Of a stretch of DNA of 64,000 nt, positions 24,569 to 34,670 are shown piece by piece. Position numbers and translations under genes: made by a program. Under the pieces are notes generated by a model. That model did not search any database. It was not told where the DNA came from and was given only the letters and a program-made list of their open reading frames with translations. Location: the NCBI RefSeq assembly GCF_900094575.1, contig NZ_FMAE01000004.1, forward strand, positions 496,001 through 560,000, written 5' to 3'. The stretch comes from Bradyrhizobium yuanmingense (GTDB lineage: Bacteria; Pseudomonadota; Alphaproteobacteria; Rhizobiales; Xanthobacteraceae). How positions within the stretch are numbered: position 1 is the stretch's first letter; each line of letters begins with the position of its first letter.

Positions 24569-25429
24569 GTGGACTGGCTCTGGCAGATCTTCGATCCCGC
24601 TACGATCGGGACCTTCTTTACCCAGTTCCGCAACGAGATGGCCGCACCGACTTTCTGGATCGCGGTCGGCAAGATCATCTGGATCAACATCCTGCTCTCC
24701 GGCGACAACGCGCTGGTGATTGCGCTCGCGTGCCGCGGTCTGTCGCCGCGGCATCGGCTCTGGGGCATGATCTTCGGCGCCGGCGCAGCGGTGATGCTCC
24801 GGATCATCTTCACCGGCATCGTCGCCACCCTGATGGAGCTGCCGTACCTCAAGCTGGTCGGCGGCCTTGCGCTGATCGTGATCGCGGCAAAGCTCCTGGT
24901 GCCGGAGAACGAGGACGAGAACGACGTCGACGCTGCCGCGCATCTGTGGCACGCCATCCAGATCGTCGTGGTGGCCGACATCGTCATGAGTCTCGATAAC
25001 GTCATTGCTGTCGCTGCCGCAGCCAATGGCAGCATGCCGCTGCTGATCCTCGGCCTTACCATCAGCGTGCCGTTGATCGTCGCCGGCGCCGCGCTGATCA
25101 TGGCACTGCTCACAAAGCTCCCGGTGCTGGTCTGGGCCGGTGCGGCGCTGCTCGGCTGGATCGCGGGCGAGGTGATGGCGACCGATCCCGGGGTCACGCC
25201 GCGGCTGCATGCGCTGCTCGAGGGGCCGTTCGGCGCCTCGCTCGACGCCATGCTCGGGGTCTTGCGCATCCCGCCGCAATTCGGCCATGGCGGGGCCGGC
25301 GGCGAGTATTTCTGTGCTGTGATCGGAGTCGTCGTCGTGCTGGTGGTCGGCACCATCTGGCGCCGGCGCAGTCTCACCGCGGCTGCCCTCGAATCCTCCG
25401 AACGGCACGCCAAGGCCTCCACGGAGTGA
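24569..25429 (+). CDS. TerC/YjbE-family integral membrane protein
   Basis: A 286-aa protein starting at GTG, with about seven membrane helices. The paired family motifs ILLSGDNALVIALACRG (about residues 40-56) and DIVMSLDNVIAVAAAA (about 137-152) carry the conserved Asp-Asn that place it in the TerC superfamily. Recent work on relatives implicates them in metal, especially manganese, efflux and in loading exported enzymes with metal; assignment here is by family only. An acidic loop (PENEDENDVDAAAH) lies between the halves. It begins 41 bp after ndk. Confidence 0.9.
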   Translation: MDWLWQIFDPATIGTFFTQFRNEMAAPTFWIAVGKIIWINILLSGDNALVIALACRGLSPRHRLWGMIFGAGAAVMLRIIFTGIVATLMELPYLKLVGGLALIVIAAKLLVPENEDENDVDAAAHLWHAIQIVVVADIVMSLDNVIAVAAAANGSMPLLILGLTISVPLIVAGAALIMALLTKLPVLVWAGAALLGWIAGEVMATDPGVTPRLHALLEGPFGASLDAMLGVLRIPPQFGHGGAGGEYFCAVIGVVVVLVVGTIWRRRSLTAAALESSERHAKASTE

Positions 25430-25673
25430 CGTTGAAGCGCTGATCGGTGCGGCCGCCCCTCCAGCGATGAGAGGCGTCCACATCACTGAGGCCGCTTCCC
25501 GCGTTGGCAGGACGCGAGCGATCACCGGCCACGGGTTCGGCCGAGTCCTCCCATCATTGCATTCGTATGACCGGCGCGCATCACGCTTCGCGAAAGCTCG
25601 CGTCGCGCGCGCGTGCGCGCGGGCGTTGCGTGGAGAGTGGTCGTTCGCAACCCTCACGCGATTTAGACCTTGT

Positions 25674-25692
25674 CTTATTATAAACTACTAAG
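25674..25692 (+). promoter_or_regulatory. AT-rich imperfect palindrome upstream of the TonB receptor
   Basis: CTTATTATAAACTACTAAG is a 19-bp imperfect palindrome (six of nine pairs match) in an AT-rich patch within a GC-rich region, 84-102 bp upstream of the receptor start. The position suits an iron-responsive operator (Irr/Fur/RirA type) over a promoter, but it does not match a consensus I can state with confidence. Confidence 0.35.
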
Positions 25693-25775
25693 ATTCAAGG
25701 GTGCTTTCGTTGACTCGACGAGGGTTCCCACGGCACCTCGCCCCGACGTTCATGTTCATGAAATCGGAAGGTGCG

Positions 25776-28112
25776 ATGTCGTCGAAAGTGTTTTGTCGTC
25801 CTGTTGCCGTTCTTGCCGCTCGCATCAAGACGCTTCTGACGTGCGCCAGCCCGAGGGCCTTCACGGTTTCCGTGGTCTCCATTGCCTTGTGCAGCGACGG
25901 CGTCCTGCACGCCAGCAGCGCGCAGAGCGCTGCGCCCCAGGCCGTGGGGGGAAGCACGTTGCCGGCGGTGACCGTCACCGCAGACGCGCCGAAGCCGCGC
26001 GCGCGTCCACGAGCCAATCCAGTCAGGAGGGCGGGCCGCGGCGCGCCCGCGAACGAGCGGGCTAAATTGCAGGCGGAAGCGACCCCGACGGCTGCGAGGC
26101 CCGGTGCACTGCCGCGGACTTACGCAGGCGGGCAGGTGGCACGTGGAGGCCAGGTCGGTTTGCTCGGCAACAAGGATTTCATGGATACGCCCTTCAACAT
26201 CACAAGCTACACGGCGAAGAAGATCGAAGATCAACAGGCCGTCACCGTCGCCGACGTCGTCAGCAACGATCCCTCGGTCCGTTTCACCGGCCAGACCGGC
26301 GGCATTCTCGATTCCTTCTTCATCCGCGGCTTTCCGATCGGGGAAGGCAATGTCGGGGAAATCGCCTTCCACGGCGTCTATGGCGTTGCACCGAACTACC
26401 GCGTGTTCACCGATTACGTCGAGCGCATCGAGATCGTCAAAGGCCCGACCGCGCTGCTCTACGGGATGGCGCCGAACAGCAGTGTCGGCGGCACCATCAA
26501 CATCGTTCCGAAGCGTGCCGGGGATGTCGATCTCACGCGGGTCACGACTGACTACGCGTCAAACACCCAGCTCGGCACGCATCTCGACGTCAGCCGGCGG
26601 TTCGGCGAGAACCGCGAATTCGGCATTCGCGTCAATGGCAGCTATCACAACGGCGATACGCCGTTGGACAATCAGTCCCGCGAGGCGCATGTCGGCTCCG
26701 CAGCGTTCGATTATCGCGGCGAGAAGTTCAGGGCCTCGCTCGATTTCATCGATCAGGAGGAAAAGTTCGACGCGCCGACGAGACCGTTCCTGGTCGCAAC
26801 CGGCGTCGCCGTTCCGACCGCGCCGGTCGGGCGGCGCAACGTCACGCAATCCTGGGAATTTGCCAAGGTTCACGACAACTCGCTTCTGGCGCGCGCCGAA
26901 TACGACGTGACTGACGCAGTGACGGTGTTCGCCAATGTCGGCGGCGGCAGGACCCAGGTCGACCGTCTGTTCGGGACGCCGACGATCCTGAACGCGGCTG
27001 GCAACACCACATCGACGCCGGGACGGGCGAAATTCGACATCGAGAGGAACGTGGCCGACGCCGGCGTGCGGGCCCGGATCGAGACCGGCGCGATCAGCCA
27101 TGCCGTGAGCTTGCAGGGCAGCTACTACATGGACGAGGTTGCGCGCGGCTTGGTGAACGGCACGCCGGTGCTGTCCAACATCTATGCGCCGATCGCCCGT
27201 CCCCAGCAGTTCGTTGCGGCTCCCGCGACCGTGCCGCGGCTGTCGGACACCGAGCTGACCGGCATTGCGCTGGCGGACACCATGTCGGTTCTCCAGGAGC
27301 GGCTTCAGCTGACGGTCGGCGTCAGGCAGCAGGGCGTTAGGTCGAACAACTACAACACCACCACGGGCGCCGTGAGCTCGGCCTATGACCAGACGGCGTT
27401 CACACCGATGGTCGGCGTGGTCGTCAAGCCCTGGAGCAACGTTTCGCTCTACGCCAACTATATCGAAGGGCTCAGCAAGGGCGACACCGCGCCGACGACG
27501 GCCGCAAATCAGGGCGAGGTCCTTGCGCCGTATCTGAGCAAGCAGAAGGAAGCAGGCATCAAGGTCGATTTCGGCACGCTCGCGACCACGATCAGCCTGT
27601 TCGAGATCACCAAGCCGTCGGGGCAGACGGGTGCCGGCAACGTCTTCCGGGCTGATCAGGAGCAGCGCAATCGCGGCGTGGAATTCACGGTGTTCGGAGA
27701 AGTGCAACCGGGCATTCGCGTTCTTGGCGGCGTGACGTTGATCGACGCGGAGCTGACGAAGACGAGCACGCTGGCCAATCTCGGCAAGACGCCGATCGGA
27801 GTGCCCGAGGTGCAGGCCAATCTGTCCGCCGAATGGGACACCCCGTTCGCACCGGGGCTGACATTGGTCGCCAACACCATCTATACCGGGCACCAATATC
27901 TGAATGGGGCAAACACGCAGGTTGTTCCGGCCTGGACGAGGCTCGATCTGGGCGCGCGCTACACCACGCGCATCAACAACCGGCCAGTGACGGTTCGGGC
28001 CCTGGTCCAGAATGTGTTCGACACCAACTACTGGGCTGGCGTCGCGAGCTTCTCTGCGCTAGCGCAAGGCTCGCCCCGAACCCTGCTCTTGTCGATGTCG
28101 ACCGACTTCTGA
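25776..28112 (+). CDS. TonB-dependent siderophore receptor
   Basis: A 778-aa outer-membrane receptor for a ferric siderophore, energised by TonB-ExbBD. GGAAGG five bases before 25776 favours this ATG over those at 25701 and 25752-25758. A leader reaches about residue 50. A TonB-box-like LPAVTVTA and a basic Pro/Arg linker follow, then the plug domain (about 120-230: VADVVSNDPSVRFTGQTGG, IEIVKGPTALLYGMAP, GGTINIVPKRAG) and a 22-strand barrel ending in LLSMSTDF with the terminal Phe. The PepSY protein follows after 60 bp, a usual partner in siderophore reduction or uptake. Substrate unknown. Confidence 0.94.
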   Translation: MSSKVFCRPVAVLAARIKTLLTCASPRAFTVSVVSIALCSDGVLHASSAQSAAPQAVGGSTLPAVTVTADAPKPRARPRANPVRRAGRGAPANERAKLQAEATPTAARPGALPRTYAGGQVARGGQVGLLGNKDFMDTPFNITSYTAKKIEDQQAVTVADVVSNDPSVRFTGQTGGILDSFFIRGFPIGEGNVGEIAFHGVYGVAPNYRVFTDYVERIEIVKGPTALLYGMAPNSSVGGTINIVPKRAGDVDLTRVTTDYASNTQLGTHLDVSRRFGENREFGIRVNGSYHNGDTPLDNQSREAHVGSAAFDYRGEKFRASLDFIDQEEKFDAPTRPFLVATGVAVPTAPVGRRNVTQSWEFAKVHDNSLLARAEYDVTDAVTVFANVGGGRTQVDRLFGTPTILNAAGNTTSTPGRAKFDIERNVADAGVRARIETGAISHAVSLQGSYYMDEVARGLVNGTPVLSNIYAPIARPQQFVAAPATVPRLSDTELTGIALADTMSVLQERLQLTVGVRQQGVRSNNYNTTTGAVSSAYDQTAFTPMVGVVVKPWSNVSLYANYIEGLSKGDTAPTTAANQGEVLAPYLSKQKEAGIKVDFGTLATTISLFEITKPSGQTGAGNVFRADQEQRNRGVEFTVFGEVQPGIRVLGGVTLIDAELTKTSTLANLGKTPIGVPEVQANLSAEWDTPFAPGLTLVANTIYTGHQYLNGANTQVVPAWTRLDLGARYTTRINNRPVTVRALVQNVFDTNYWAGVASFSALAQGSPRTLLLSMSTDF

Positions 28113-28172
28113 GCTTTGGCCTCCTCGGGCCGGCTGCGGAGCTGGATCAGGCGCAGACGACGGGTGCTCTGA

Positions 28173-29354
28173 ATGGACCACACAATCAGGGCGCCACGTC
28201 GAGGCGGCTCGGCGCCCGCCCGATCCAGGATGATGCCCGGACGCGTGCAGCGCGCGCTGCTGTGGGTGCACCGTTGGTTCGGATTGATCGGCGGCATCGT
28301 CGTGGTGCTGATCGGCCTGACTGGAAGCTTCATCGTCTTCTACCGGGAGATCGATGTCGCCCTGAATCCGGCGCTCTATGCGCCCGCCGGTCCGGAGCAG
28401 AGCGTCACGTTAGCGGAGGTGATGCACGCCGCCGCGGCAGCGGATCCCGCGCCGATCGCGACGATCCTGGCGCCAGACCGGACCTGGCCGGTCTGGATCG
28501 TGATCCATTCGCACGAGACCACGCCAGGCAGCTACCCGAACCGGTGGACGACCATGGTCGATCCTTCCAACGGCAAGGTGCTCGGGCGGCGTGACTACGC
28601 CAACGCGTTCGCGCTCAAGGTTTACCGTCTCCATTTCACGCTGCTGCTCTACGAGTTCTGGGGCAAGGAACTGGTCGGCGTGGCCGGGTTCGTGCTGCTC
28701 GGCTTGGCGGTCTCGGGTCTCTTCCTTTGGTGGCCGAAGCCGGGGCGATTTTGGCGATCGATCTCGGTGCGCAAGAACGTCTCGCTGCTTCGATTTGTTC
28801 TGGACCTTCACGGTGCGGCAGGCTTTTGGGCGCTGGCCGTGCTCTTGTTGATCTCGATCACCGGCGTCGGCATCGTTTTTCCCGACCTGGTGCGGCCCAT
28901 CGTCGGCCTCGTGTCGCAGCCGACGCCTGATCGCTCGCCGCGAGTCGAAATGCCGCCTCCGGCAGGGACGCCGGTGCTCTCACCTGACGCGATCATGCGA
29001 CGCGCGCAAGAGGTCAAGCCCGGTGCGACGGTCGCCATGCTCAATCCGCCGACCGCAACGCGCAACACCTGGCGGGTGCAATTTCGTCCTGATGGAGCTG
29101 ATCCCGCGGTGCGGTCGCGTGGAGCGATCTGGCTCGATCCGTGGAGCGGCGCTGTGGTGCACGACCGCACGCCGGGCACCATGTCGATGGGGGACCGCTA
29201 TCTGGCCGAGCAGCTCTGGCTCCACAATGGCGCGACGTTCGGATTCGCAGGACGCCTGCTGGTGTTCGCGGCCGGCTTCGCACCGCTAGTCCTCTTCGTC
29301 AGCGGCGCGATGATGTGGCTCAAGAGACGGCCCGGGAAGATGAGGCCCGGCTGA
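28173..29354 (+). CDS. PepSY-associated transmembrane protein (siderophore-linked)
   Basis: A 393-aa inner-membrane protein of the PepSY_TM family. Helices: WFGLIGGIVVVLIGLTGSFI (about residues 36-55), ELVGVAGFVLLGLAVSGLFL (about 168-187), GFWALAVLLLISITGVGIVF (about 213-232) and LLVFAAGFAPLVLFVSGAMM near the end. The first periplasmic loop carries the PepSY-like segment. Conserved His (RLHFTLL, LDLHGAAGFW) could ligate heme as in the FpvG-like ferric-siderophore reductases; this is inference. A start at 28230 (MPGRVQRALL) is an alternative. It pairs with the upstream TonB receptor. Confidence 0.88.
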   Translation: MDHTIRAPRRGGSAPARSRMMPGRVQRALLWVHRWFGLIGGIVVVLIGLTGSFIVFYREIDVALNPALYAPAGPEQSVTLAEVMHAAAAADPAPIATILAPDRTWPVWIVIHSHETTPGSYPNRWTTMVDPSNGKVLGRRDYANAFALKVYRLHFTLLLYEFWGKELVGVAGFVLLGLAVSGLFLWWPKPGRFWRSISVRKNVSLLRFVLDLHGAAGFWALAVLLLISITGVGIVFPDLVRPIVGLVSQPTPDRSPRVEMPPPAGTPVLSPDAIMRRAQEVKPGATVAMLNPPTATRNTWRVQFRPDGADPAVRSRGAIWLDPWSGAVVHDRTPGTMSMGDRYLAEQLWLHNGATFGFAGRLLVFAAGFAPLVLFVSGAMMWLKRRPGKMRPG

Positions 29355-29358
29355 GAGG

Positions 29359-30861
29359 TCAGCGCCTGACGATTGAACCGGCGCGGCCAACCAGGCGGGC
29401 GAGCTGACGGAAGCGGCTGCCGACGCGGTCGGCGACGAGGTCGCCGAGCCGGTGCTCGAACACCAGCATCAATTTGCGGCCCTGGCTGCGGAAATGCGTG
29501 GCTGGCAGGACGCCGGGACGTGCGGCCGAGATCAGATGCGCGACGCGGAACGCGGCGCCCAGGAGGCGCGCGCGTTCGAGCTGGGCCGGCGTCAGCAGCT
29601 CCTGCATGGTGACCGGCGGCTGGTTTTCCTCGCTGAGGCCGGCATAGCGATAGAACACCGACAGGCCGACGAAGGCGCGTTCGGTGTGGGTGATCGCGCC
29701 GAAATTGCCGTTGACGACGAGGCTGAGCGTCTGCTCGCCGCGATGATCGGGATGCACGCGCCAGCCGATGTCGGAGAGCAGGCACGCGGTGTGGCGGAGG
29801 CGGCGGTCCACTTCCGTCTCGCGCAGCTTGACGACGCGCACCAAGCGGTCGGTCCAGGCAATCAGCTCGCGCGGGTGCCTGGCCGAACGCGACAGCAGCT
29901 GGTTCAGCTCCTCCGCCGCGCAGATCAGCCCGTCCTTGTTGCGTTCGGTCTCGGGCAGCTTCTCGTGCAGCAGGCCCTCGCGCACGCCGAAGGTGGAGAA
30001 CACGATGTTCTTTGGCTTCGCGACGCGGATGATGTGCTCGAGCACCAGCGCCGCATAGGTGAGGAGAGGGCGCCGCGCATCGGCGACGATCTCGATGTCG
30101 GCAAGCATGTCGGCGGCGGCGAGGCGCCGCAGGCGGCGCGAGAAGTCGAGCGCCTCGGCAGCCGGAATGGAATAGCCGTGCATCACCTGGAGCGGATAGC
30201 CGCTCTGGATGATGTGGATGCGCGCGAGCGCGCGCCAGGTGCCGCCGACGGCATAGAAGGTGCGACCGCGGCCGGCAGTGAGTAACTGGACCCCGTCGAT
30301 CTCCTCGCGCACGATGCGGTCGGCGCGCTTGAGCGATTTGTGGGCGAGGTCCTGCAGTGCGAGGCCGCCGAGCGGCAGCGTCACGCCGCTGCGTACGGCG
30401 TTCCTGCGCACGTCGATCAGCTCGAGCGAGCCGCCGCCGAGGTCGCCGACGATGCCGTCTGGATGGTGGATGCCGGAGATCACGCCGAGCGCGGACAGTC
30501 GTGCTTCGCGCGAGCCCGACAGGATCTCGATCTTCACCGCGCAGATCCGCTCGGCCCTGGCGATGAAATCGGGGCCGTTGGAGGCGTCGCGGCATGCGGC
30601 GGTCGCGATCGCGAACACGCGTCCGACCTTCATCACCCGGCACAGCGCGCGAAACCGTTTCAGCGAGGTCAGCGCCTTGTCGATGGCGTCGGGCGCGAGC
30701 AGGCCCGTGCTCTGCACCTCGCGCCCGAGGCCGCACAGCGTCTTCTCGTTGAAGATCGGGATCAGGCTGCGCGCCAGCGCCTCGTAGACGACGAGGCGGA
30801 CCGAGTTGGAGCCTATGTCGATAACCGCGACGCTCGAGCCGCGCTTGCGCGGCCGCTTCAC
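29359..30861 (-). CDS. ppx: Exopolyphosphatase (Ppx/GppA family)
   Basis: A 500-aa enzyme that releases phosphate from polyphosphate (and may hydrolyse pppGpp). The actin-like ATPase fold shows VAVIDIGSNSVRLVVYEA near residue 11, the second phosphate loop GDLGGGSLELID (about 142-153) and YAVGGTWRALARI. The C-terminal half (about 310-500) is the HD-type helical domain. It lies 15 bp downstream of ppk on the same strand, so synthesis and degradation of polyphosphate are encoded together. Confidence 0.95.
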   Translation of the reverse strand: MKRPRKRGSSVAVIDIGSNSVRLVVYEALARSLIPIFNEKTLCGLGREVQSTGLLAPDAIDKALTSLKRFRALCRVMKVGRVFAIATAACRDASNGPDFIARAERICAVKIEILSGSREARLSALGVISGIHHPDGIVGDLGGGSLELIDVRRNAVRSGVTLPLGGLALQDLAHKSLKRADRIVREEIDGVQLLTAGRGRTFYAVGGTWRALARIHIIQSGYPLQVMHGYSIPAAEALDFSRRLRRLAAADMLADIEIVADARRPLLTYAALVLEHIIRVAKPKNIVFSTFGVREGLLHEKLPETERNKDGLICAAEELNQLLSRSARHPRELIAWTDRLVRVVKLRETEVDRRLRHTACLLSDIGWRVHPDHRGEQTLSLVVNGNFGAITHTERAFVGLSVFYRYAGLSEENQPPVTMQELLTPAQLERARLLGAAFRVAHLISAARPGVLPATHFRSQGRKLMLVFEHRLGDLVADRVGSRFRQLARLVGRAGSIVRR

Positions 30862-30876
30862 GTCGCAAATCCCCGA

Positions 30877-33090
30877 TCAGGATTGATGACGTTCGTTCCG
30901 GCGCGTGAGACGACGCGGCGAGGATTCCTTGAGCGACTTTCCACGGCCAGACAGACTCGGATTCGTCATGAAGTAGTTGTGGACGTTGAAAGGCTCCTCG
31001 CCCTTCGCGGTCTTCATACGCGTTGAAGACCCATCCGGCAACAACTGCCAGCTCTGCTCATTGTCCTTCAGGTTCGCGACCATGATCTGTTCGAGAACCT
31101 GCTGATGCACCGTCGGATTTTGCAGCGGACACAGCACCTCGACGCGGCGGTCGAGGTTGCGCGGCATCATGTCGGCGGACGAGATATACACAGCCGCTTT
31201 CGCGCTCGGCAGTCCCTGGCCCATGCCGAAGCAGTAGATTCGGCCATGTTCCAGGAAGCGGCCGATGATCGACTTGACGCGGATGTTCTCCGACAGACCG
31301 GGAATGCCGGGCCTGAGGCAGCAGATGCCGCGCACCACGAGCTCGACCTGGACACCGGCCTGCGAGGCCTCGTAGAGCGCGTCGATGATATCAGGGTCGA
31401 CCAGCGCGTTCATCTTCATCCAGACCGCGCCGGGACGGCCATGCCGCGCATGTGCGGTCTCGCCCTGGATGTGCTCGATGATGCGCTTGCGCAAGGTCAG
31501 CGGCGACACCGCCATTTTTTCCAGATCGCTCGGCGCGGCATAGCCGGTGATGAAATTGAACACGCGCGCGGCATCGCGGCCGATCGTCGGGTCCGAGGTG
31601 AAGTAGGAGAGATCGGTGTAGATGCGCGCGGTGACCGGGTGATAATTGCCGGTGCCGGTATGGACGTAGGTCGTCAGGCTGCCGCCCTCGCGGCGCACCA
31701 CCATCGAGAGCTTCGCGTGCGTCTTCAATTCGAGGAAGCCGTAGACGACCTGCACGCCGGCGCGTTCGAGATCGCGTGCCCAGCGGATGTTGGCTTCTTC
31801 GTCGAACCGCGCTTTCAGCTCGATCAGCGCGGTGACTGATTTGCCGGCTTCGGCCGCTTCGGCCAGCGCGCGCACGATCGGTGAATTGTTGGAGGTGCGG
31901 TAGAGCGTCTGCTTGATCGCAACGACGTCGGGGTCGCGCGTGGCCTGCTGCAGGAATTGCACCACCACGTCGAACGACTCGTAGGGATGGTGGACGATCA
32001 GGTCCTTCTGCCGGATCGCGGCGAAGATGTCGCCGCCATGCTCGCGCACGCGTTCGGGGTGGCGCGGCACGTAAGGGGTGAATTCGAGGTCGGGCCGGTC
32101 GAGGCGGGTGAGCTGCGAGAGCTCGTTCATCGCCTGCACGCCGTCGACCAGGAAGATCTCGTCGTCGGCGGCGGAGAGCGCGTGCTGCACGAAGCTGCGC
32201 AGCTGCTCCGGCATCTTGGCGTCGATCTCGAGCCGGATCACCGATCCGCGGCGGCGGCGCTTCAGCGCGGTCTCGAACAGGCGGACGAGATCTTCGGCCT
32301 CCTCCTCGATTTCGAGCTCGGAGTCGCGGATGATCCGGAAGGCGCCTTGGCCGTGCAGATTGTAGCCGGGGAACAGGCGGTTGATGAACAGGGCGGTGGC
32401 CTGCTCCAGCGAGATCAGGCGCACCGTGCCATCCGCCGGCAGGCGGATGAAGCGGTCGATCTTGCCGGGCATGCGGATCAGCGCGTTCATCTGCTTGCCG
32501 TCAGCGGCGCGCGTGAGCTGCAGTGCGATGGTGAAGCCGAGGCTCGGAATGAACGGGAAGGGGTGGGCCGGATCGATCGCCAGCGGGGTCAGGAGAGGGA
32601 ACACGTTGTGGAGGAAGTAGTCCTCGATCCAGGTTCGTTCCGCCTTTGTGACGTCCTTGCCGTCGACCAGCACGATGCCGACCTCGGCCAACGTGGCGCG
32701 CAGGTCGCGCCAGATCGCCTGCTGGTCGGAGGCGAGCTGGGAGACGGTGCGGTTGATCAGCGCGAGCTGTTCGGACGGCGTCAGGCCGTCGGGGCTGCGC
32801 TCGGCGATGCCCTCGCGGACTTGGGCCTTGATGCCGGCGACGCGAACCATGAAGAACTCGTCGAGGTTATTGGCCGAAATCGACAGGAATCGCACCCGCT
32901 CCAGCACGGGGTGGCTGGGATTGACTGATTCCTCCAGGACGCGGCGGTTGAAATGCAGCCAGGACAGCTCGCGGTTGATGAACCGCTCGGGACTGGACGC
33001 GATCGCCGGAAGGCTCTCGGTTTCCGGGGCTTTCTCTTTCGTTTCAACAGCTTGCGCAGAGTCCATCAGAAGTCGGTCCATCCAGTTCAC
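30877..33090 (-). CDS. ppk1: Polyphosphate kinase 1
   Basis: A 737-aa enzyme that makes inorganic polyphosphate from ATP. The N-terminal domain begins [19 protein letters not shown]. The phosphorylated-His motif is seen as [11 protein letters not shown] about two thirds along, with [12 protein letters not shown] after it, and the second catalytic region near [10 protein letters not shown] at the C-terminus is present. The first start is GTG at 33090; ATGs at 33081 and 33066 are alternatives and the sequence does not settle the choice. ppx follows after 15 bp; hdaA lies upstream. Confidence 0.96.
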   Translation of the reverse strand: MNWMDRLLMDSAQAVETKEKAPETESLPAIASSPERFINRELSWLHFNRRVLEESVNPSHPVLERVRFLSISANNLDEFFMVRVAGIKAQVREGIAERSPDGLTPSEQLALINRTVSQLASDQQAIWRDLRATLAEVGIVLVDGKDVTKAERTWIEDYFLHNVFPLLTPLAIDPAHPFPFIPSLGFTIALQLTRAADGKQMNALIRMPGKIDRFIRLPADGTVRLISLEQATALFINRLFPGYNLHGQGAFRIIRDSELEIEEEAEDLVRLFETALKRRRRGSVIRLEIDAKMPEQLRSFVQHALSAADDEIFLVDGVQAMNELSQLTRLDRPDLEFTPYVPRHPERVREHGGDIFAAIRQKDLIVHHPYESFDVVVQFLQQATRDPDVVAIKQTLYRTSNNSPIVRALAEAAEAGKSVTALIELKARFDEEANIRWARDLERAGVQVVYGFLELKTHAKLSMVVRREGGSLTTYVHTGTGNYHPVTARIYTDLSYFTSDPTIGRDAARVFNFITGYAAPSDLEKMAVSPLTLRKRIIEHIQGETAHARHGRPGAVWMKMNALVDPDIIDALYEASQAGVQVELVVRGICCLRPGIPGLSENIRVKSIIGRFLEHGRIYCFGMGQGLPSAKAAVYISSADMMPRNLDRRVEVLCPLQNPTVHQQVLEQIMVANLKDNEQSWQLLPDGSSTRMKTAKGEEPFNVHNYFMTNPSLSGRGKSLKESSPRRLTRRNERHQS

Positions 33091-33201
33091 CCCAATTGCG
33101 ACTCAAGCGCAAAAATCGGCGGGAGCATGTGTTAGAGCGATGACGTTTCGATGACATTGATGTTCCGCCCCCGCGCCGCGTCAAGCGGGCCCGCGAGCTT
33201 G

Positions 33202-33975
33202 TCAGGCGTCCCGGAGCAGCTCAGCGGCCAGCGCCCGGGTGACGGGACGGCCGAGCCGTAGGGCTTCGCTGTCGAGCAGCTCGACGGCCCGCCGGGCGGC
33301 GGCCGAGGACCGCTCCAGGCGCGTCGCGAGGTAGCCGACCACGCTCTCGTCCACATTGAGCTGGCGGTCGGCGCAGAACTTGACGATGAGGCCGCGGAAC
33401 AGCTGGTCGTCGGGCGGCATCAGCGTAACCGCCGGAACGGCCCGCAGGCGCGAGCGCAGGTCGCGAAGCTCGATCGGAAGCGCGGCCGGCGCCTCGCGGC
33501 CGGTGAACAGGACGTAGGCGTCGTCCTCGCGGGCGAGGTTCATCAGGTGAAACAGGGCACGCTCGTCGAAGTCCCCAGCCTTGAGATCCTCGACCACCAG
33601 CGCGCCGGTGGCGAGCGCGCCGGGCACGTCCATTGCGGTCAGCGCATTGGCGGTGGTCGAGCGGGCGCCGGCTTCCTCGGCCCAGATCGCGGCGAGATGG
33701 CTCTTGCCGCTTCCCTCCGGGCCCGCCAGCCACATGATCCGGTTCGGCCATTCCGGCCAGCCGTCGATGAGGCCGAGACCGGCCGCATTGGCGGGGCCTT
33801 CGAGGAAGTTGTCCCGGCTGAGGCTCTCCGCATGCGGAAGCGCAAACGCCAATTGTCGGGGATGAACGCGGCCTGCCACGCTTGCTCTGCTCCATGCCGG
33901 CGCGCCGGCCCGCTTGTAGAGATTCGACTTGATGGTGCGGGACTTGGCCTTTTGCTGGGCTGCTTCCTCGCTCAT
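33202..33975 (-). CDS. hdaA: DnaA-related regulatory protein HdaA (Hda-like)
   Basis: A 257-aa protein with a DnaA-like AAA+ domain but no DnaA DNA-binding domain IV. Walker A is GPEGSGKSHLA (about residues 85-95), Walker B ALVVEDL, with an Arg-finger region (ELRDLRSRLRA). Near residues 41-47 QLAFALP resembles the clamp-binding pentapeptide/hexapeptide through which Hda docks on DnaN. In Caulobacter HdaA stimulates DnaA-ATP hydrolysis after initiation. The ATG at 33975 overlaps the stop of the upstream phosphatidyltransferase (ATGA). Confidence 0.9.
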   Translation of the reverse strand: MSEEAAQQKAKSRTIKSNLYKRAGAPAWSRASVAGRVHPRQLAFALPHAESLSRDNFLEGPANAAGLGLIDGWPEWPNRIMWLAGPEGSGKSHLAAIWAEEAGARSTTANALTAMDVPGALATGALVVEDLKAGDFDERALFHLMNLAREDDAYVLFTGREAPAALPIELRDLRSRLRAVPAVTLMPPDDQLFRGLIVKFCADRQLNVDESVVGYLATRLERSSAAARRAVELLDSEALRLGRPVTRALAAELLRDA

Positions 33976-34514
33976 TTGGCCTCGATCGTGCTCATGTGCC
34001 GCAGCCACTCGACGAGATAGAGCGACACGGAGGAGAGCGTGAAGACCGTGACGAGACCCATCAGGATGATATCATAAGGCGCGGGCTTGAAGCCGAAGGC
34101 AAGCGCCGCCAGCACCAAAGCTGCGAATGCCACTTGTGCCACCGTGTTGAGCTTGGAGACTTTCGACGGCTTCATCTCGACCGGCCGGTCGAACAACCAG
34201 GACACGATCACGGCGGCGACAATCATGATGTCGCGCGAGACCACCAGGATCACGATCCAGCGCGGGATCGCGCCCCAGATGCCGAGCGCCATGTAGATCG
34301 AGACCAGCAGCGCCTTGTCGGCGAGCGGATCGAGCAGGGCGCCGAGCTCGCTCGTCATGTTGAAGCGCTTGGCCAAAAAGCCGTCCACGGCATCGCTGAT
34401 GCCGGCGATCAGGAAGACGGCGAACGCCACCTCCATTTGGCTCGACACGATGGCCCAGACGATGATCGGGACCAGCATGATGCGGCCCAAGGTAATGATA
34501 TTCGGAATACTCAC
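33972..34514 (-). CDS. CDP-alcohol phosphatidyltransferase family protein
   Basis: A 180-aa integral membrane enzyme. A GTG at 34514 with GGGAAG seven bases upstream gives the family start SIPNIITLGRIMLVPIIVWA; the ATG at 34658 adds an implausible leader. The catalytic signature is complete: SDAVDGFLAKRF followed by GALLDPLADK (D-G-x2-A-K-R-x8-G-x3-D-x3-D). Six hydrophobic helices are evident. It resembles PgsA (phosphatidylglycerophosphate synthase), but the paralog cannot be excluded, so no symbol is given. It is coupled to hdaA and divergent from purM. Confidence 0.9.
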   Translation of the reverse strand: MSIPNIITLGRIMLVPIIVWAIVSSQMEVAFAVFLIAGISDAVDGFLAKRFNMTSELGALLDPLADKALLVSIYMALGIWGAIPRWIVILVVSRDIMIVAAVIVSWLFDRPVEMKPSKVSKLNTVAQVAFAALVLAALAFGFKPAPYDIILMGLVTVFTLSSVSLYLVEWLRHMSTIEAK

Positions 34515-34670
34515 GAAAGCGCTTCCCGGCACCGGTTCTGACCTCAAATCCGGCCCGTTGCAGGCTGAACCGGTTGATATGTCTACATAGTATAGCGGGG
34601 AGCGCCATGCGAGCCATTGCGCGTCCCCGGAATTCAACGTAACCAGCCGCAAACCCACTGGAAATCGGGC

